Part shown: piece by piece, positions 35,301-47,100 of the stretch
How positions within the stretch are numbered: position 1 is the first letter of the stretch
Layout of the letters: each line of letters starts with the position of its first letter
Assembly (NCBI RefSeq): GCF_023278565.1
Contig: NC_064682.1
Coordinates: forward strand, 1,178,001-1,242,000
DNA length: 64,000 bases
Direction of reading: 5' to 3'
DNA from: Colletotrichum lupini
Taxonomy: Eukaryota > Ascomycota > Sordariomycetes > Glomerellales > Glomerellaceae
Made by a program: the position numbers and the translations under genes
Notes under the pieces: generated by a model
Told to the model about the DNA's origin: nothing
The model's input: only the letters and a program-made list of their open reading frames with translations
The model's database searches: none

Positions 35301-38300
35301 AGGGTAATAAAAGAAGTAATATTATATTTATAAAAAGGATAGATATTAGTTAAGTAACTACTTTAAGGAAGAGCGTGCTAAATTATATAAATAGTATAGA
35401 AAGTCGAGGGTAGTAGATAATAAAACTAGCCCTCGTCGGTTTAACTAATTCCTCGTTATATATAAGGGCAGATCCGAGGGCACAAAACCTAGTAACGGTA
35501 GCTAAAATAGCGGCCTAAAGTATATACCCCCTATAGGAGATTCGGAAGATAAAGAAGATCTTACCCCCTATATTAATAAATTAGATTATAATAAAATCGA
35601 CGATATTAACTACTCTTTTTTTGCCCCGTTAGCCTTTAGAGGATATACGAGGCTAAACGAATAGAGGGTAGCAAAAGCTCTTAATAAGTAGGCTTTTATT
35701 TATAAATAGTAAGGGAAGGTCCCTTAGATAATGGATATAGAGGCGGCCGAAAGGGCGAATTTAATAGGGCTAAAGCCTATTCTCTTAACGATTAAGGAGA
35801 AGACGCTCTCTCTCTTAATATCTAAAGAAAAGGAATATAGTACTAAGTATATCTAAGGGCAACTAGAGGGGTCCTTTTTATACTACTTAGATCCCTCGAA
35901 TACTAAGCTTATATAGGTATTTTACGCGAGCAAAAGGTACGGCCTAGACGATCTTTATAAGATTATCCTAAATACTAGGGTATTATAATAATTAATTAGA
36001 AAAAAAGGGTAATTCTAGGCGCTATAGAAGATCGCGCTAGTAATATTTAATACGTTAATAGCGGGTATTATAAGGATTAGTTTCGGCCTAGGTAAGGAAA
36101 TCGTCGCCCTAGGTATAATAAAAGTAGAGACGTACTTTAGAACGATAACTTTTTATATTTTACCCGTTAATACCCTATTTCTCTTATATCTAAAAGATAT
36201 AAATCGACTAGGTATTATATTTAATAATACTAGAAATAGAATCTCTAGCGGTAAGTACTTCGAGATAGTCGAACGACGATAGGGGTATGCGTTTATAAAG
36301 CTTACTAACGATATAAAGTTAATTAATTACTTAATAAAAAGTAAGCTTAGAAGACTATACTAGAGATTCGGGTACCCGTTAGTTACGAGGCTATATAACC
36401 TCTTAAAATAATTAGGTAATAATAATATCGAAATAGGGGCGCTAGAGTAGTTAACGAAAGTATATTACTAATACTAAATAAATGCGCAGAGCCTACGCAA
36501 ATTTAAGTTTAAATTGCGTAATAAGCTTAATTTTAACTAGGAAATCGTTATTAATATTTTCTATTTAAATAGTCGGCTAGTACTATATATAATCGACGTA
36601 GCTATATCCTTTTAGGTAGGGCAATTCCTCTAGGATTTATAAGTAAAAATAGTATGGGCAGCCCTGCGAAAAAGCTAGATCGATATATATTCTAAGGACC
36701 GCTAAACGGTATTAGAACCGACGCTAGTATTAGTTTTAAGTTAGTAGAATTTAGGGATAATACGACGGCTTACGGTATATAGTTAAAAGTCGTACCCGTT
36801 AAAGCGCACTATAGTATTAAAAAGGTAGAGAGGGTATATTAGTAGTTAAAAAGGGCGTTTAGAATTATTAAAAAGGAAAATCCGGATTTTACTAACGACG
36901 AATGCCTCTAGATAGTACTTAAATACTATAACGATACTATATAGCCTAACGGACTTATACTAACGCTATTAGTATTTAGAACATATTTAAGAACGACCTT
37001 AGCCTCGCTACTATTACTAAGTATAAGCTAACGAGCCTAAGTAATTAAAAAAGTAATACGGGTACTGCGCGAGGTAAGTATAAAAAGGTAAGTTAACGAG
37101 GTAATTACTACGCGTAATAGGTCTAATATAGGGGATAATCTAAATATATTACTAAATTTAGAGGTACGAGTATAGCGCGAAATTACTTAATAATAGGCTA
37201 GGCTATATAAGTTAATTTCTATTAACGAGCGCTCTTATATAGTTACGAGAGATTATAACTAGCTACTTAAAGTATTAATTATAATAGTTAAACCGTACTA
37301 TATAGATCCTAACGAAGTGATTTCTAACTTATAAGAAGAAGAAGAGCTAGGGGAAACTATATAACCCGCAGTAGAGGTATAGGAAATTATCCTTAACGAA
37401 ATCGTTATAGTAGTATTAATAGACGACGAGGAAGAGGAAATTGCTAAAAGGGTACTAATATTACTAGCGAGACGTTATAAAAGACTATAACGGCAAGCCC
37501 TAACGCGGTAATTTATTACTAGCGACGAGGTAATTAATACCTTTTATATAGTAAAAGAGAAAGCCGATTTCGAGCTAGCGGTTAAACTACGTAAAGAAGG
37601 CGTAATTATAACTATTAAAAAACCGTATAAGGGATTAGATCTTATCGAAGTAGATACTCTTTACGATCGAGGGGTCTATCGATTTATTTTATACGACCTA
37701 AGAAAATATATAAACCTCTATATATTTAAATTATAAATAGTTCGTAAGATTAAAGGGAAAGGAATACCCTAGCTATATGAGAAGTTTAGATACGTAATTT
37801 AAGGGTACGGCGATATCGAAAAAGCGACGCTACTTATATAATCGCTTACTATATAGCGCTATAGCTAACGATTAATAATAGTACTAATAGTATTACTACG
37901 GAAGAAGGGATACGAGATTTAGAGCCGTGATATTACCTAGGCCTATATCTAATCGGCCATAGGGCTTATAAGGAAAATCCTGGCCTATTTACCAAAAGAA
38001 ATAGCTAGTAAGTACTTAGAAAGTACGATTATTAAAGTACTTAAGCTACTATATAGGCTTATAAAATCGGGTACCTATTAGTAGGCTACTTACTACGATT
38101 TTTATATTAATTAATTATTAATAGTTACCTCTACGTACGACCCGTGCTTACTAATTATAAAGTACGAAGGCGACTAATTTAGGATCGTTAGAATATAGAC
38201 CGACGATATATTAAGCCTATTTAATATTAATTTTATAAAAAAAGAGGATAAGGAGCTTTAAAAAGCGGGCTTCGTAATAAAGCTAAAAGAGGTCTTTATA

Positions 38301-39262
38301 ATAAATACCCCCCTAATATTTAACGGCGGGATTCTTATAATTAAAGGGGAAACCGTCGTTTTTTAGTAAAAGGGGTAGGGCGAGAAGATTAACCTTATCG
38401 ATCTAAACGTAACTAATATTAAGAAGTAGTATAAAGCTAAGCTCGCGCGAGGGGTATATATTATAAGTATTTATTAGCCTAAAGTGATTTTTAACTACGC
38501 TAGGGTAGTATAGGCTATAAATCTAACCGAACGAGACGTCGAGGTACTTAATAAGCGGCTTAAGTAGTAATAGACGAATCTTAATCGAGGTCTCGTTTAT
38601 TACCCGATCGACCTTGCGACTAATAAGCTCTACGTCTTTATTAATAAGTTATTTACGAATAATAACGACCTTACTTCGTAATTAGGGTATATTATTATCC
38701 TAGTTAATAAGAGTATAAGTAAGAGCGAATTTACTATATACGGTAATATAATCTATTACTTATTAATTAAAAATAAGCGGGTAATAAGAAGTATATTAGC
38801 GTTAGAAGTATACGGTATAATTAACGGCGTTAACCTCTTTTATACGATTTTAATAACGCTAAGGAAGATTACTAATCGAATTAGCCTTTTACTTATTCTA
38901 ACGGTTATTTATACCGATTCTTACTTACTATATAAATGCCTCGTTAAATTAAGAACGACGAAGGAAAAGAGGCTTATAATCGATATTATAGCCCTTAGGT
39001 AATCGTACGAAAGGCGCGAGATACTCGAGATCTATTAGATTAATAATAAAAATAACCTCGTAAACGCTTTTATAAAAGTAGTACTAAATAAGGGATTAGA
39101 GTAATTTATAAGTAGTAGAAAAGTTATTATATAAATAAAGGGATAGGTTATATAAAAAGAGTAGAGAAAAGGGGGAAAAGGAGACGACTTAGTAAACGGG
39201 CCCGAGGTCGAATTATACCTCTAACTATAGTAGTTAAATCGATAAAAGAAAGAGAAAGTTAG

Positions 39263-39464
39263 TATTAGATTAGAAATCTAATTTAACCGCGGTATATAGC
39301 TAACTACGCAGGGGCTAATTAGGGGCCCTATTTACGATTATTATAGCTAGCCTAACCTACGGTTAGAACCTCCTTTTTATACCTACGCAGATATTTATAT
39401 AGTTCAATTAATCTCTTCGTTAACTACGGTTCGAACTAACTACCCTGTAATAGGGATACTAACA
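39263..39464 (+). repeat. 3' LTR of copia copy 3
   Basis: 202 bp, beginning with mutated TATTAGATTAG and ending with intact ACTAACA at the outer edge. The purine-rich tract of the element lies directly before it (39243-39262). Confidence 0.94.
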
Positions 39465-41355
39465 CCTTCTAATCAGGGTCTTGAGCTGACTGGACTCCGC
39501 GAACTTGAACTTCTACTGCGCGCAGTAACTTGAACACATCAGAACAAGGTGACTGTGAGATTACTTCAAAGCCAGTGGTTCAAAGACGCCTGACTTACAT
39601 CTGTTACAAGCGAGAACTGTCGTTGCGCTTGTCGCGCATACCAGGGGTTGGCTGAAAAGGCCCCAAACTGAATGCACAATAGGGCAGTCTGTATTGGCCA
39701 CAAATCTGAGATAGAGCTTTGCAAGAGGTCTTGCTCGTACTGGAGGCAGAATGAGAACCGAGCACAGAGGGACGAAAGACATAAAGGTTGAGCTACGCAC
39801 CTGAGCTAGGAGATGGCAGGAAGCCTCATAGGCCTTAGAAGCAGGACCATGCTCTGATAAAATGCAGCCACCGATGGCCAGCATGCCCAAAAGCAAAGAT
39901 GCTGCAAGATAGTGTCGCAACTAGTTAGTCAAGCCTCTTCGCTGCCTACTGCGTATGTTGCCTACCTGGAGTAGTTGAAAGGATGAAAGTCGGCCGATGC
40001 ACTATGGGCGTATGTATGTCAAAGTGTTCGAAGTACGCGTTGATCCAACGTGAAATCTGATTGCGACTGAGACAGATTGAGTCTGAAGTGCTAATTGTAG
40101 TGCCCTTTGCCTTGGAGAAAGCGTTGTTGACTGCAATGGCATCGTCATCCGAGCAACTGAACAGATGAGGTGTGTCATAGGAAGATTGGTACTGAGGTAG
40201 GCTTTCGGGAGCGTCGAAGAATAGCGAGACTGGTCTTACACGTCGACTTGGATCTAAGAGGATGCATGTCTCTGCAGAAGGGGGTGAGATGATGGTGTTG
40301 GTATTGAAGTCAAACATCAAGTCTGTGACGCCCCTCAAATCGAAATCGTCTGGGTGGATCTCAGATATGAATGAGTCTCCGAGCACCAGAAAGTCGGAGA
40401 GATTGACATGCTGTGCCCCCGAGCCAGGATTGTTCTCAGATGTGGTGGATTCAGTGTTCTCTAGAGAGGCTTCTTGGCTGAGTCGACCTGTTTCGTCAAC
40501 TTGCTGAGCGGCGATAGTGGTATCCAGAGCAAGATCGGCCTTGCCTATTGTAGCACTCTGATCTACATTCGATTGGGGCGAGCTCAACTCAGACTCGGCT
40601 GTATCTTCATCTCCTGATTGGCGAACAACGATAGAATCATCACTGAATCCACCGCACTGAGGAACACCCAGGTTCGCAGTACTGATCTCGTCTGTTTGGC
40701 TGTCAATGAGACCAGTGGTCACACCCGAATTCTCCACATCATTGAGATCTCTTTGTGGTTCAGTCTGATCAACTGGCTGGCAACGCCCTTCTAACCTGAG
40801 AGTTCGATGTAAGTAAGGTATTCATGACCAGGACCTCAAATTAACTTCTCGGCCTACATCAAAATATTGTCTAGTGACTTTCGAGGATCATGTTCTGCAC
40901 AGGCCTGAGTGTAGCCCTCTTCATGTTGTGATGTCGGTAAACTTTGAACAGGCTTCCCTGGGCACTTCTTTTGATGTCGACGTAGAACATCTGTCCTGCC
41001 AAAACTAGCGCCGCAGGGCAGACATTTGAAAGGCTTTCGGTTCTCATCTGGCCCAATTTAATCAGCTGAAAGATCCGATGGACGAGGTGACCAGTAGACT
41101 TACGTGACGCAACGTGTCGTATGAGATGCTCCGCCCTGATAAATGTTTTCTGGCAATAGGTGCACGTATGTGGACGCGGGCGCCCCGGCTGTGCTTGGCC
41201 ATCTTCACTTACTTCATGTTCAGGGTGTATCAGAAAGTTGCTCTTACGTCATCAAGAGAGGTGGACGGGTGCTCACAGCTTCTAACTCCCCGCCTAAAGG
41301 CCGACTTCTTCGTCTCTCGTGGAGACGAACGGGCGTTGTCTCGTTGTCGACTCAT
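39465..41355 (-). pseudogene. C2H2/fungal-specific-domain transcription factor, 5' part, split by copia copy 3
   Basis: Exons as I read them: 41355-41248, 41188-41104, 41047-40858, 40795-39966, 39901-39801, 39688-39599, 39528-39465. The start is the ATG at 41355, as the frame above it opens only at a TTG and soon meets a stop. Two zinc fingers follow: CTYC...HLIRHVASH spans the exon 2/3 junction (C2H2), and CLPC...LRRHQKKC is a C2HC variant. An acidic, Ser-rich linker follows, then the fungal_trans domain (DIHTPIVHRPTF, LLLGMLAIGG, LLCIQFGAFS). This fits cluster-specific fungal regulators of the C2H2 plus fungal_trans class. The last exon runs into the target site, and the codon at the edge is TAG (39471-39469), where a sense codon such as CAG would keep the frame. 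It probably controlled the neighbouring genes. Confidence 0.88.
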
Positions 41356-41916
41356 TTCCGCTAATATAGCCTCTATGCCGTCTGTTCTGTCGTCCTCGTC
41401 TCTTCTCCCAGATGCGGTGAGCAAGTAGGGATATCACTGGCGAATCAAGAAAGATGGAAGTTGTCTTCAGCGCTTTCGGCAATTGAAGGAACGGACATGG
41501 AGTTGCGGGGATCCGTGACGCTAGGACCCGGGGTAGGCGGTGCTGATTCAGGCCTGACTCAACAGGTGTATCCGTAGATGGGGCGCTTTCCAAAGGGCCG
41601 CTGTTCTTATGTTGTACGAAGCGTGGAAAAGTGCTTGTCGCTACTGTCTTGGCTTTGCAGCAGTGTGTTTGCACGGTTTGACCGGAATCCGGCCAGTCCT
41701 AATCCCTCTGCGTGGGTCAAGTTGAAATCCAAGTCTGTTGGCGATGAGTTTGACAGTGTTATTTTCCCGAGTTTACTTAACCTATGAATGAATCTTAGGT
41801 GGACTGTTATTTGAAAAAATATCATATCATCATAGCAGGTGCTATGTTTTGGATATTTGATACAAGGTCTTGTCTGCGATGACTATTGATCTAAAGTCTT
41901 TTCGTGTCCGCGCCTT
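41356..41916. other. Promoter region of the split regulator
   Basis: About 560 bp between the regulator start and the stop of the FAD monooxygenase, both on the minus strand. Small frames here lack motifs. Confidence 0.5.
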
Positions 41917-43185
41917 TCAACCACTGTTAACACTAAGCCTCTGCTTGACAATTTCCGACACCTCATCCCACTTCTCATCGACCAATTTTTCAGCATCGTT
42001 TTTCCAGAGATACAGATTCTGCATCATGGTGGCGTTGATGTCGAATTCCTCCTTGAAAGCTTTGCTGTTCTCATCATGCAAGTTGTGCCATATTTCTCTC
42101 TGCTTGATCCCAGTCGCCTGTGCTTCGGCAACGTAGTCGTGTCGGATTTCGAAGTAGGTATGCAAGGCTAGGGGGATATTGCCTGCACATTTTGAGAGAC
42201 ATTTGGCTATGGTGGCTCCGTCTTCGATGGCTTGACTAGCACCTTGAGTCGAAGTGGGTAGAAAGGGATGTGCAGCATCGCCCATCAAAGTAATTAGCCC
42301 GGAGTCTGCGACCCATTTGTCGAGGCAAGGGCGGTACACGAGCTTCCAGTCAATGACTGAAGGCATCTTTTCCCACACTCTTCTGACAGCAGGATCCCAT
42401 CCTTCTAGACATGCCAACACATCATCTTTGGTGGCCTCTTTAGTCCAACTCTCCGCGACGTCCCCAACGTCTTTGTGAGTCAAGACCGCATTGATCTCCT
42501 TTCCACCCTGCAGAGTGCTAATGAACCCATGAGAGTCCTTGGCCAGGAACAACCGGATTGAATCACCGTCTCTGAGGAATTTACTGGTCAAAGGGTCGTC
42601 GCGAAGGAGGTCACCGCTCATGAATGATCGGTAGATGGCGTATCCGCTTGCCTGAGGTTTATCTTCATAACCCAGCACAGTCGTGCGTCCCTTGCTTCTG
42701 ACGCCGTCCGCGATGATGACGACATCTGATTGAATTATTTCTCCTGAGGAAAGGGCTATGCTAGGTTGACTGGGATCGTAGACTTCGACTCGCTCGCCAA
42801 GCCGGATTTTGACGCCCTGTTCGAGAGCGAAGTCCTTCATGATGAGGTGGAAGTCGCCTCTGTGACCGATGATTTGGCGGCATCCGTAATTCTCCACGGA
42901 CTTTCCAATTTGGTCGTCGATGCCAAGGACTTTGTCGGAAGAATCGAAGTTATAGATGCGCATCTCGGTACTCTGACTTGCGATTGGCTCCATTCTGGAC
43001 CCGACTCCCCAGCGATAAAGAAGCCTTGCCGAGTTCGAGCCAAAGCCGATACTATCACCAAGGCGCAGGAATTCTTTCAGTTGATCAACTATCAAGACAT
43101 CATAGCCTTGACGACGGCACGCAATGCCGCATGCCAGACCTCCAAGGCCTGCGCCGACTATCGTGACTTTCAGGGGATGAGACAT
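41917..43185 (-). CDS. FAD-dependent monooxygenase, salicylate-hydroxylase-like
   Basis: An intron-free frame of 422 aa starting at ATG 43185. It shows the three marks of group A flavoprotein monooxygenases: the Rossmann GAGLGG (11-16), the ADG motif (159-161) and the GDAAHPFLPTSTQGASQAIEDG-type FAD ribityl motif starting at residue 302 (GDAAHP). There is no signal peptide or membrane segment at the C-terminus, so it is probably cytosolic. The family uses NAD(P)H and oxygen to hydroxylate, and sometimes decarboxylate, aromatic or polyketide rings. It is divergent from the O-methyltransferase at 43525, and the 339-bp shared promoter holds a large palindrome. It appears intact. Its substrate is unknown. 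Confidence 0.92.
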   Translation of the reverse strand: MSHPLKVTIVGAGLGGLACGIACRRQGYDVLIVDQLKEFLRLGDSIGFGSNSARLLYRWGVGSRMEPIASQSTEMRIYNFDSSDKVLGIDDQIGKSVENYGCRQIIGHRGDFHLIMKDFALEQGVKIRLGERVEVYDPSQPSIALSSGEIIQSDVVIIADGVRSKGRTTVLGYEDKPQASGYAIYRSFMSGDLLRDDPLTSKFLRDGDSIRLFLAKDSHGFISTLQGGKEINAVLTHKDVGDVAESWTKEATKDDVLACLEGWDPAVRRVWEKMPSVIDWKLVYRPCLDKWVADSGLITLMGDAAHPFLPTSTQGASQAIEDGATIAKCLSKCAGNIPLALHTYFEIRHDYVAEAQATGIKQREIWHNLHDENSKAFKEEFDINATMMQNLYLWKNDAEKLVDEKWDEVSEIVKQRLSVNSG

Positions 43186-43524
43186 GAAGAGGGATTTCGG
43201 GGAAAGTTAATATTGATGACGTGGAGTTGAGAACAAAGTTGAGAACAAGTAATGATTGGGATTTGACAACGACTTACTTTCAGAGTGGCCCTTCGATGTT
43301 GCTTTAAACCATCTTCAAACAGGTCATCCAAAGTCGTCGACTTACATGCCTTGTGGGGTAGGCGGCCTACCCCACAAGGCATCGGTTCGCCCCCTCCACA
43401 TGCATAGGAGGGCCTTGAATACATCAATAGATGGTGTCGTCGGCCTGTTCAAAATGCGTTTGAGCTTCCGTGCTATTGCAAACATATCGACTCACTTAGT
43501 GTCGAAAGAACCCACGTATTCATC
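43186..43524. promoter_or_regulatory. Divergent promoter between FAD monooxygenase and O-methyltransferase
   Basis: A 339-bp intergenic region serving two genes transcribed away from each other. It holds the 37-bp palindrome at 43346-43382 and, 9 bp on, a shorter inverted repeat at 43392-43412 (CCCTCC and GGAGGG around ATGCAT). Such head-to-head pairs in fungal clusters are often co-regulated from shared sites. Confidence 0.65.
43346..43382. promoter_or_regulatory. Perfect 37-bp palindrome in the divergent promoter
   Basis: Two 18-bp arms, ATGCCTTGTGGGGTAGGC and its exact complement, around a single G at 43364. It lies about 160 bp from each start codon. It could bind a dimeric regulator or form a hairpin. 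The GTGGGG core resembles binding sites of C2H2 regulators in general, but no site can be assigned from sequence alone. Confidence 0.8.
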
Positions 43525-43943
43525 ATGTCCTTCCTCCAAATTCTCCTTCAATCTTTGCGGGACAGTATTGCTGTTCTCGAACATGAAGTCCGACAACACG
43601 ATCTAGGAACCCCCCAAGTATGGGACCCGGAAGCCTTTACAAAGTTCGATGACCCCGAACATCTGATCTCTTGGCAAGCATTTGAGGCTATTGAGAAGAT
43701 TCGCGTTGACGTTCGCGCTCTCGATGCAGCGGTCACGCCCAACCACATCAAGCTGCTTGAGATGGGTTTGCAACCAGCGCGGACGAATGCACTCAATGTG
43801 GCAGTGTCCCTTGGTATCACAGATGTGATTAAAGATCTTGGGGGCGATGCGAAGCTCGAGGATTTAGCTAGCCGACTGAATGTCAATGAGCAGAAACTAG
43901 GTACATAAGCAGCCCGTACTACGCCGCTTCTAACGTCCAAAGC
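43525..43943 (+). pseudogene. O-methyltransferase, 5' part, split by copia copy 4
   Basis: The first exon runs 43525-43900 (ATG to ...NEQKLG) and encodes the N-terminal dimerisation and winged-helix part typical of fungal plant-type O-methyltransferases (ARTNALNVAVSLGITD, LEDLASRLNVNEQKL). A GTACAT donor follows, then 43 bp to the target duplication AAAGC at 43939-43943. With the distal side removed of the element, a TACTAAT-like branch site and an AG fall just after the insertion, so copy 4 most likely landed in the first intron. The phase of that intron does not close cleanly, so the exact junction is open. The mature enzyme can only form if a 7.4-kb element is spliced out. Confidence 0.85.
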
Positions 43944-44148
43944 TGTTAGTATCCCTATTACAAGGTAGTTGGTTTAAACCGTAGTTAACGAAGAGATTAA
44001 TTAAACTATATAAATATCTACGTAGTAAGTATAAAAAGGAGGTTCTAACCGTAGGTTAAGCTAGCTACGATAATCGTAAATAGGGCCCCTAATTAGCCCC
44101 TATATAGTCGGCTATATACCGTAGTTAAATTAAACTTCTAATTTAATA
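43944..44148 (-). repeat. 3' LTR of copia copy 4 (left side)
   Basis: 205 bp. The outer edge keeps TGTTAGTATCCC, the complement of the intact terminus, while the inner end reads CTAATTTAATA, a mutated form of CTAATCCGACA. Confidence 0.93.
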
Positions 44149-47100
44149 TTAACTTTCTCTTTTTTTTATTAATTTAACTACTATAGTTAGAGGTATAATT
44201 CGACCTCGGGCCCGTTTACTAAGTCGTCTCTTTTTTTTTTTTTTTCTCTACTCTTTTTATATAACCTATCCCTCTATTTATATAATAACTTTTTTACTAT
44301 TTATAAATTACTTTAATCCCTTATTTAATACTACTTTTATAAAAGCGTTTACGAGGTTATTTTTATTATTAATTTAATAAATCTTAAGTATCTCGCGCTT
44401 TTTATATAATTACCTAAGGGCTATAATATTAATTATAAGCCTCTTTTTTTTTTTATTCCTAATTTAATGAGGTATTTATATAGTAAATAAAAATCGGTAT
44501 AAATAACCGTTAAAATAAATAAAAAGCTAATTCGATTAGTAATTTTTTTTAGTATTATTAAAATTATATAAGAGAGGTTAATACCGTTAACTATATTATA
44601 AACTTCTAACGCTAGTATACTTCTCGTTACCCGCTTATTTTTAATTAATAAGTAATAGATTATATTACTATATATAATAAATTCGCTCTCGCTTATACTC
44701 TTATTAACTAGGATAATAATATACCCTAATTACGAAATAAAGTCGTTATTATTTATAAATAACTTATTAATAAAAACGTAGAGCTTACTAATTATAAAGT
44801 CGATTAAGTAATAAACGAGACCTTAATTAAGATTTATTTTTTATTACTTAAGCCGCTTATTAAATACCTTAACGTCTTATTTAGTTAAATTTATAGCCTA
44901 TACTACCTTAGCGTAGTTAAAAATTACTTCGAGTTAATAAATACTTATAATATATACCCCTTACGTAAGCTTAGCTTTATATTATTTTTTAATATTAATT
45001 ACGTTCGGATTAATAAAATTAATCTTTTTACTCTACCCCTTTTATTAAAAAACGACGGTTTCCTTTTTAATTATAAGAATCTTATTATTAAATACTAGGG
45101 GGGTATTTATTATAAGGACCTTTTTTAATTTTATTACGAAGCCCGCTTTTTAAAGCTCCTTATCCTCTTTTTTTATAAAGTTAATATTAAATAGGCTTAA
45201 TAAATCGTCGGTTTATATTCTAACGATCCTAAATTAATCGCTTTTATATTCTATAATTAATAAGTACGGGTTATATATAGAAGTAACTATTAATAGTTAA
45301 TTAATATAAAAATCGTAGTAAGTAGCTTATTAATAAGTACCCGATTCTATAAGCCTATATAGTAGCTTAAGTACTTTAATAATCGTACTTTCTAAGTACT
45401 TACTAACTATTTCTTTTAATAAATAGGCTAGGATTTTTTTTATAAGCCCTGTAGCCGATTAGGTATAGGCCTAGGTAATATTACGGCTCTAAATCTCGTA
45501 TCCCTTTTTCTATAGTAATACTATTAGTACTATTATTAATCGTTAGCTATAGCGCTATATAGTAAGCGATTATATAAGTAGCGTTACTTTTTTAATATTA
45601 CCGTACCCCTAAATTATATATCTAAACTTTTCGTACGGCTAGGGTATTTCTTTTTTTTTTAATTTTATAAACTATTCGTAATTTAAATATATAGAGGTTT
45701 ATATGTTTTTTTAAGTTATATAAGATAAATTAATAGACCCCTCGATTACGAAGAGTATTTACTTTAATAAGATCTAATCCCTTATACGGCTTTTTAGTAA
45801 TTATAATTACGCTTTCCTTATATAGTTTAACTACTAGCTCGAAATCGGCTTTCTTTTTTACTATATAAAAAGTATTAATTACCTTATTACTAATAATAAA
45901 TTGCCGCGTTAGGGCTTATTATCGTAGTCTTTTACGACGTTTTATTAGTAGTATTAATACCCTTTTAATAATTTCTTTTTCCTCGTTATTTATTAATATT
46001 ATTACGACGATTTTATTAAGGATGATTTCCTATACTTTTATTACGGGTTATATAGTTTTCCCTAGCTCTTTTTCTTTTTATAAGTTAGAAATTACTTTGT
46101 TAGGATCTATATAGTACGGTCTAATTACTATAATTAATATTTTAAGTAGCTAGTTACGATTTCTTATAACTATATAAAAGCGCTTATTAATAGAAATTAA
46201 CTTATATAGCCTAGCCTATTATTAAGTAATTTCGCGCTATACTCGTATATCCGAATTTAGTAATATATCTAAATTACCCCCTATATCGGGCCTATTATAT
46301 ATAGTAATTACCTTATTAACTTACCTTTTTATACTTACTTTATATAGTACTTATATTACTTTTTTAATTACTTAAGCTCGTTAACTTATACCTAACGATA
46401 GTAGCGAGGCTAAAGTCGTTCTTAAATATGCTCTAAATATTAATAGCGTTAATATAAGTCCGTTAGGCCCTATAATATCGTTATAGTATTTAAGTACTAT
46501 TTAGAGGTATTCGTTATTAATAAAATCTAGATTTTCCTCTTTAATAATTCTAAACGCCCTTTTTAATTACTAATATACCCTTTTTACTTTTTTAATATTA
46601 TAGTACGCTTTAATGGGTACGACTTTTAGTTATATACCGTAAGCCGTTATATTATCCCTAAATTCTACTAACTTAAAGCTAGTATTAGCGTCGGTTTTAA
46701 TACTATCTAGCGGTCCTTAGTATATATTAATTTAGCTTTTTTATAGGGCTACCTATACTATTTTTATTTATAAATCTTAGAGGAATTACCCTACTTAGAA
46801 AGATATAGCTACGTCGATTATATATAGTACTAGCTAACTATTTAAATAGAAAATATTAATAACGATTTCCTAGTTAAAGTTAAGCTTATTACGTAATTTA
46901 AATTTAAATCTGCGTAAGCTCTGCGTATTTATTTAGTATTAATAATATATTTTTATTAATTACTCTAGCGCCCCTATTTTAATATTATTATTATTTAATT
47001 ACTTTAAGAAGTTATATAGCCTCGTAACTAACGGGTACCCGAATCTCTAGTATAGTCTTCTAAGCTTACTTTTTATTAAGTAATTAATTAACTTTATATT

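Larger units (their letters stand above)
32106..39464 (+). mobile_element. Ty1/copia LTR retrotransposon, copy 3, inserted in the regulator gene
   Basis: A full-length element of 7359 bp with 202-bp LTRs and the target duplication CCTTC (32101-32105 and 39465-39469). It is antisense to the transcription-factor gene that it splits. It carries the 330-bp segment missing in copy 1 but lacks the 59-bp segment seen in copies 2 and 4. Both LTRs share one 3-bp deletion (TACG for TACTACG), as expected when both are copied from one template. Protein relics match copy 1, and stop codons are dense in all frames. Confidence 0.96.

Noticed and set aside
41356..41674. Upstream frames that could extend the transcription factor
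   Set aside because: The frame at 41294-41674 is in a different phase from the zinc-finger exons, and the correct phase has a stop above the TTG at 41424. ATG 41355 is kept as start.
43346..43382. The 37-bp palindrome as a transcription terminator hairpin
   Set aside because: It lies between two divergent start regions in a eukaryote and has no T run; a terminator role makes no sense there.
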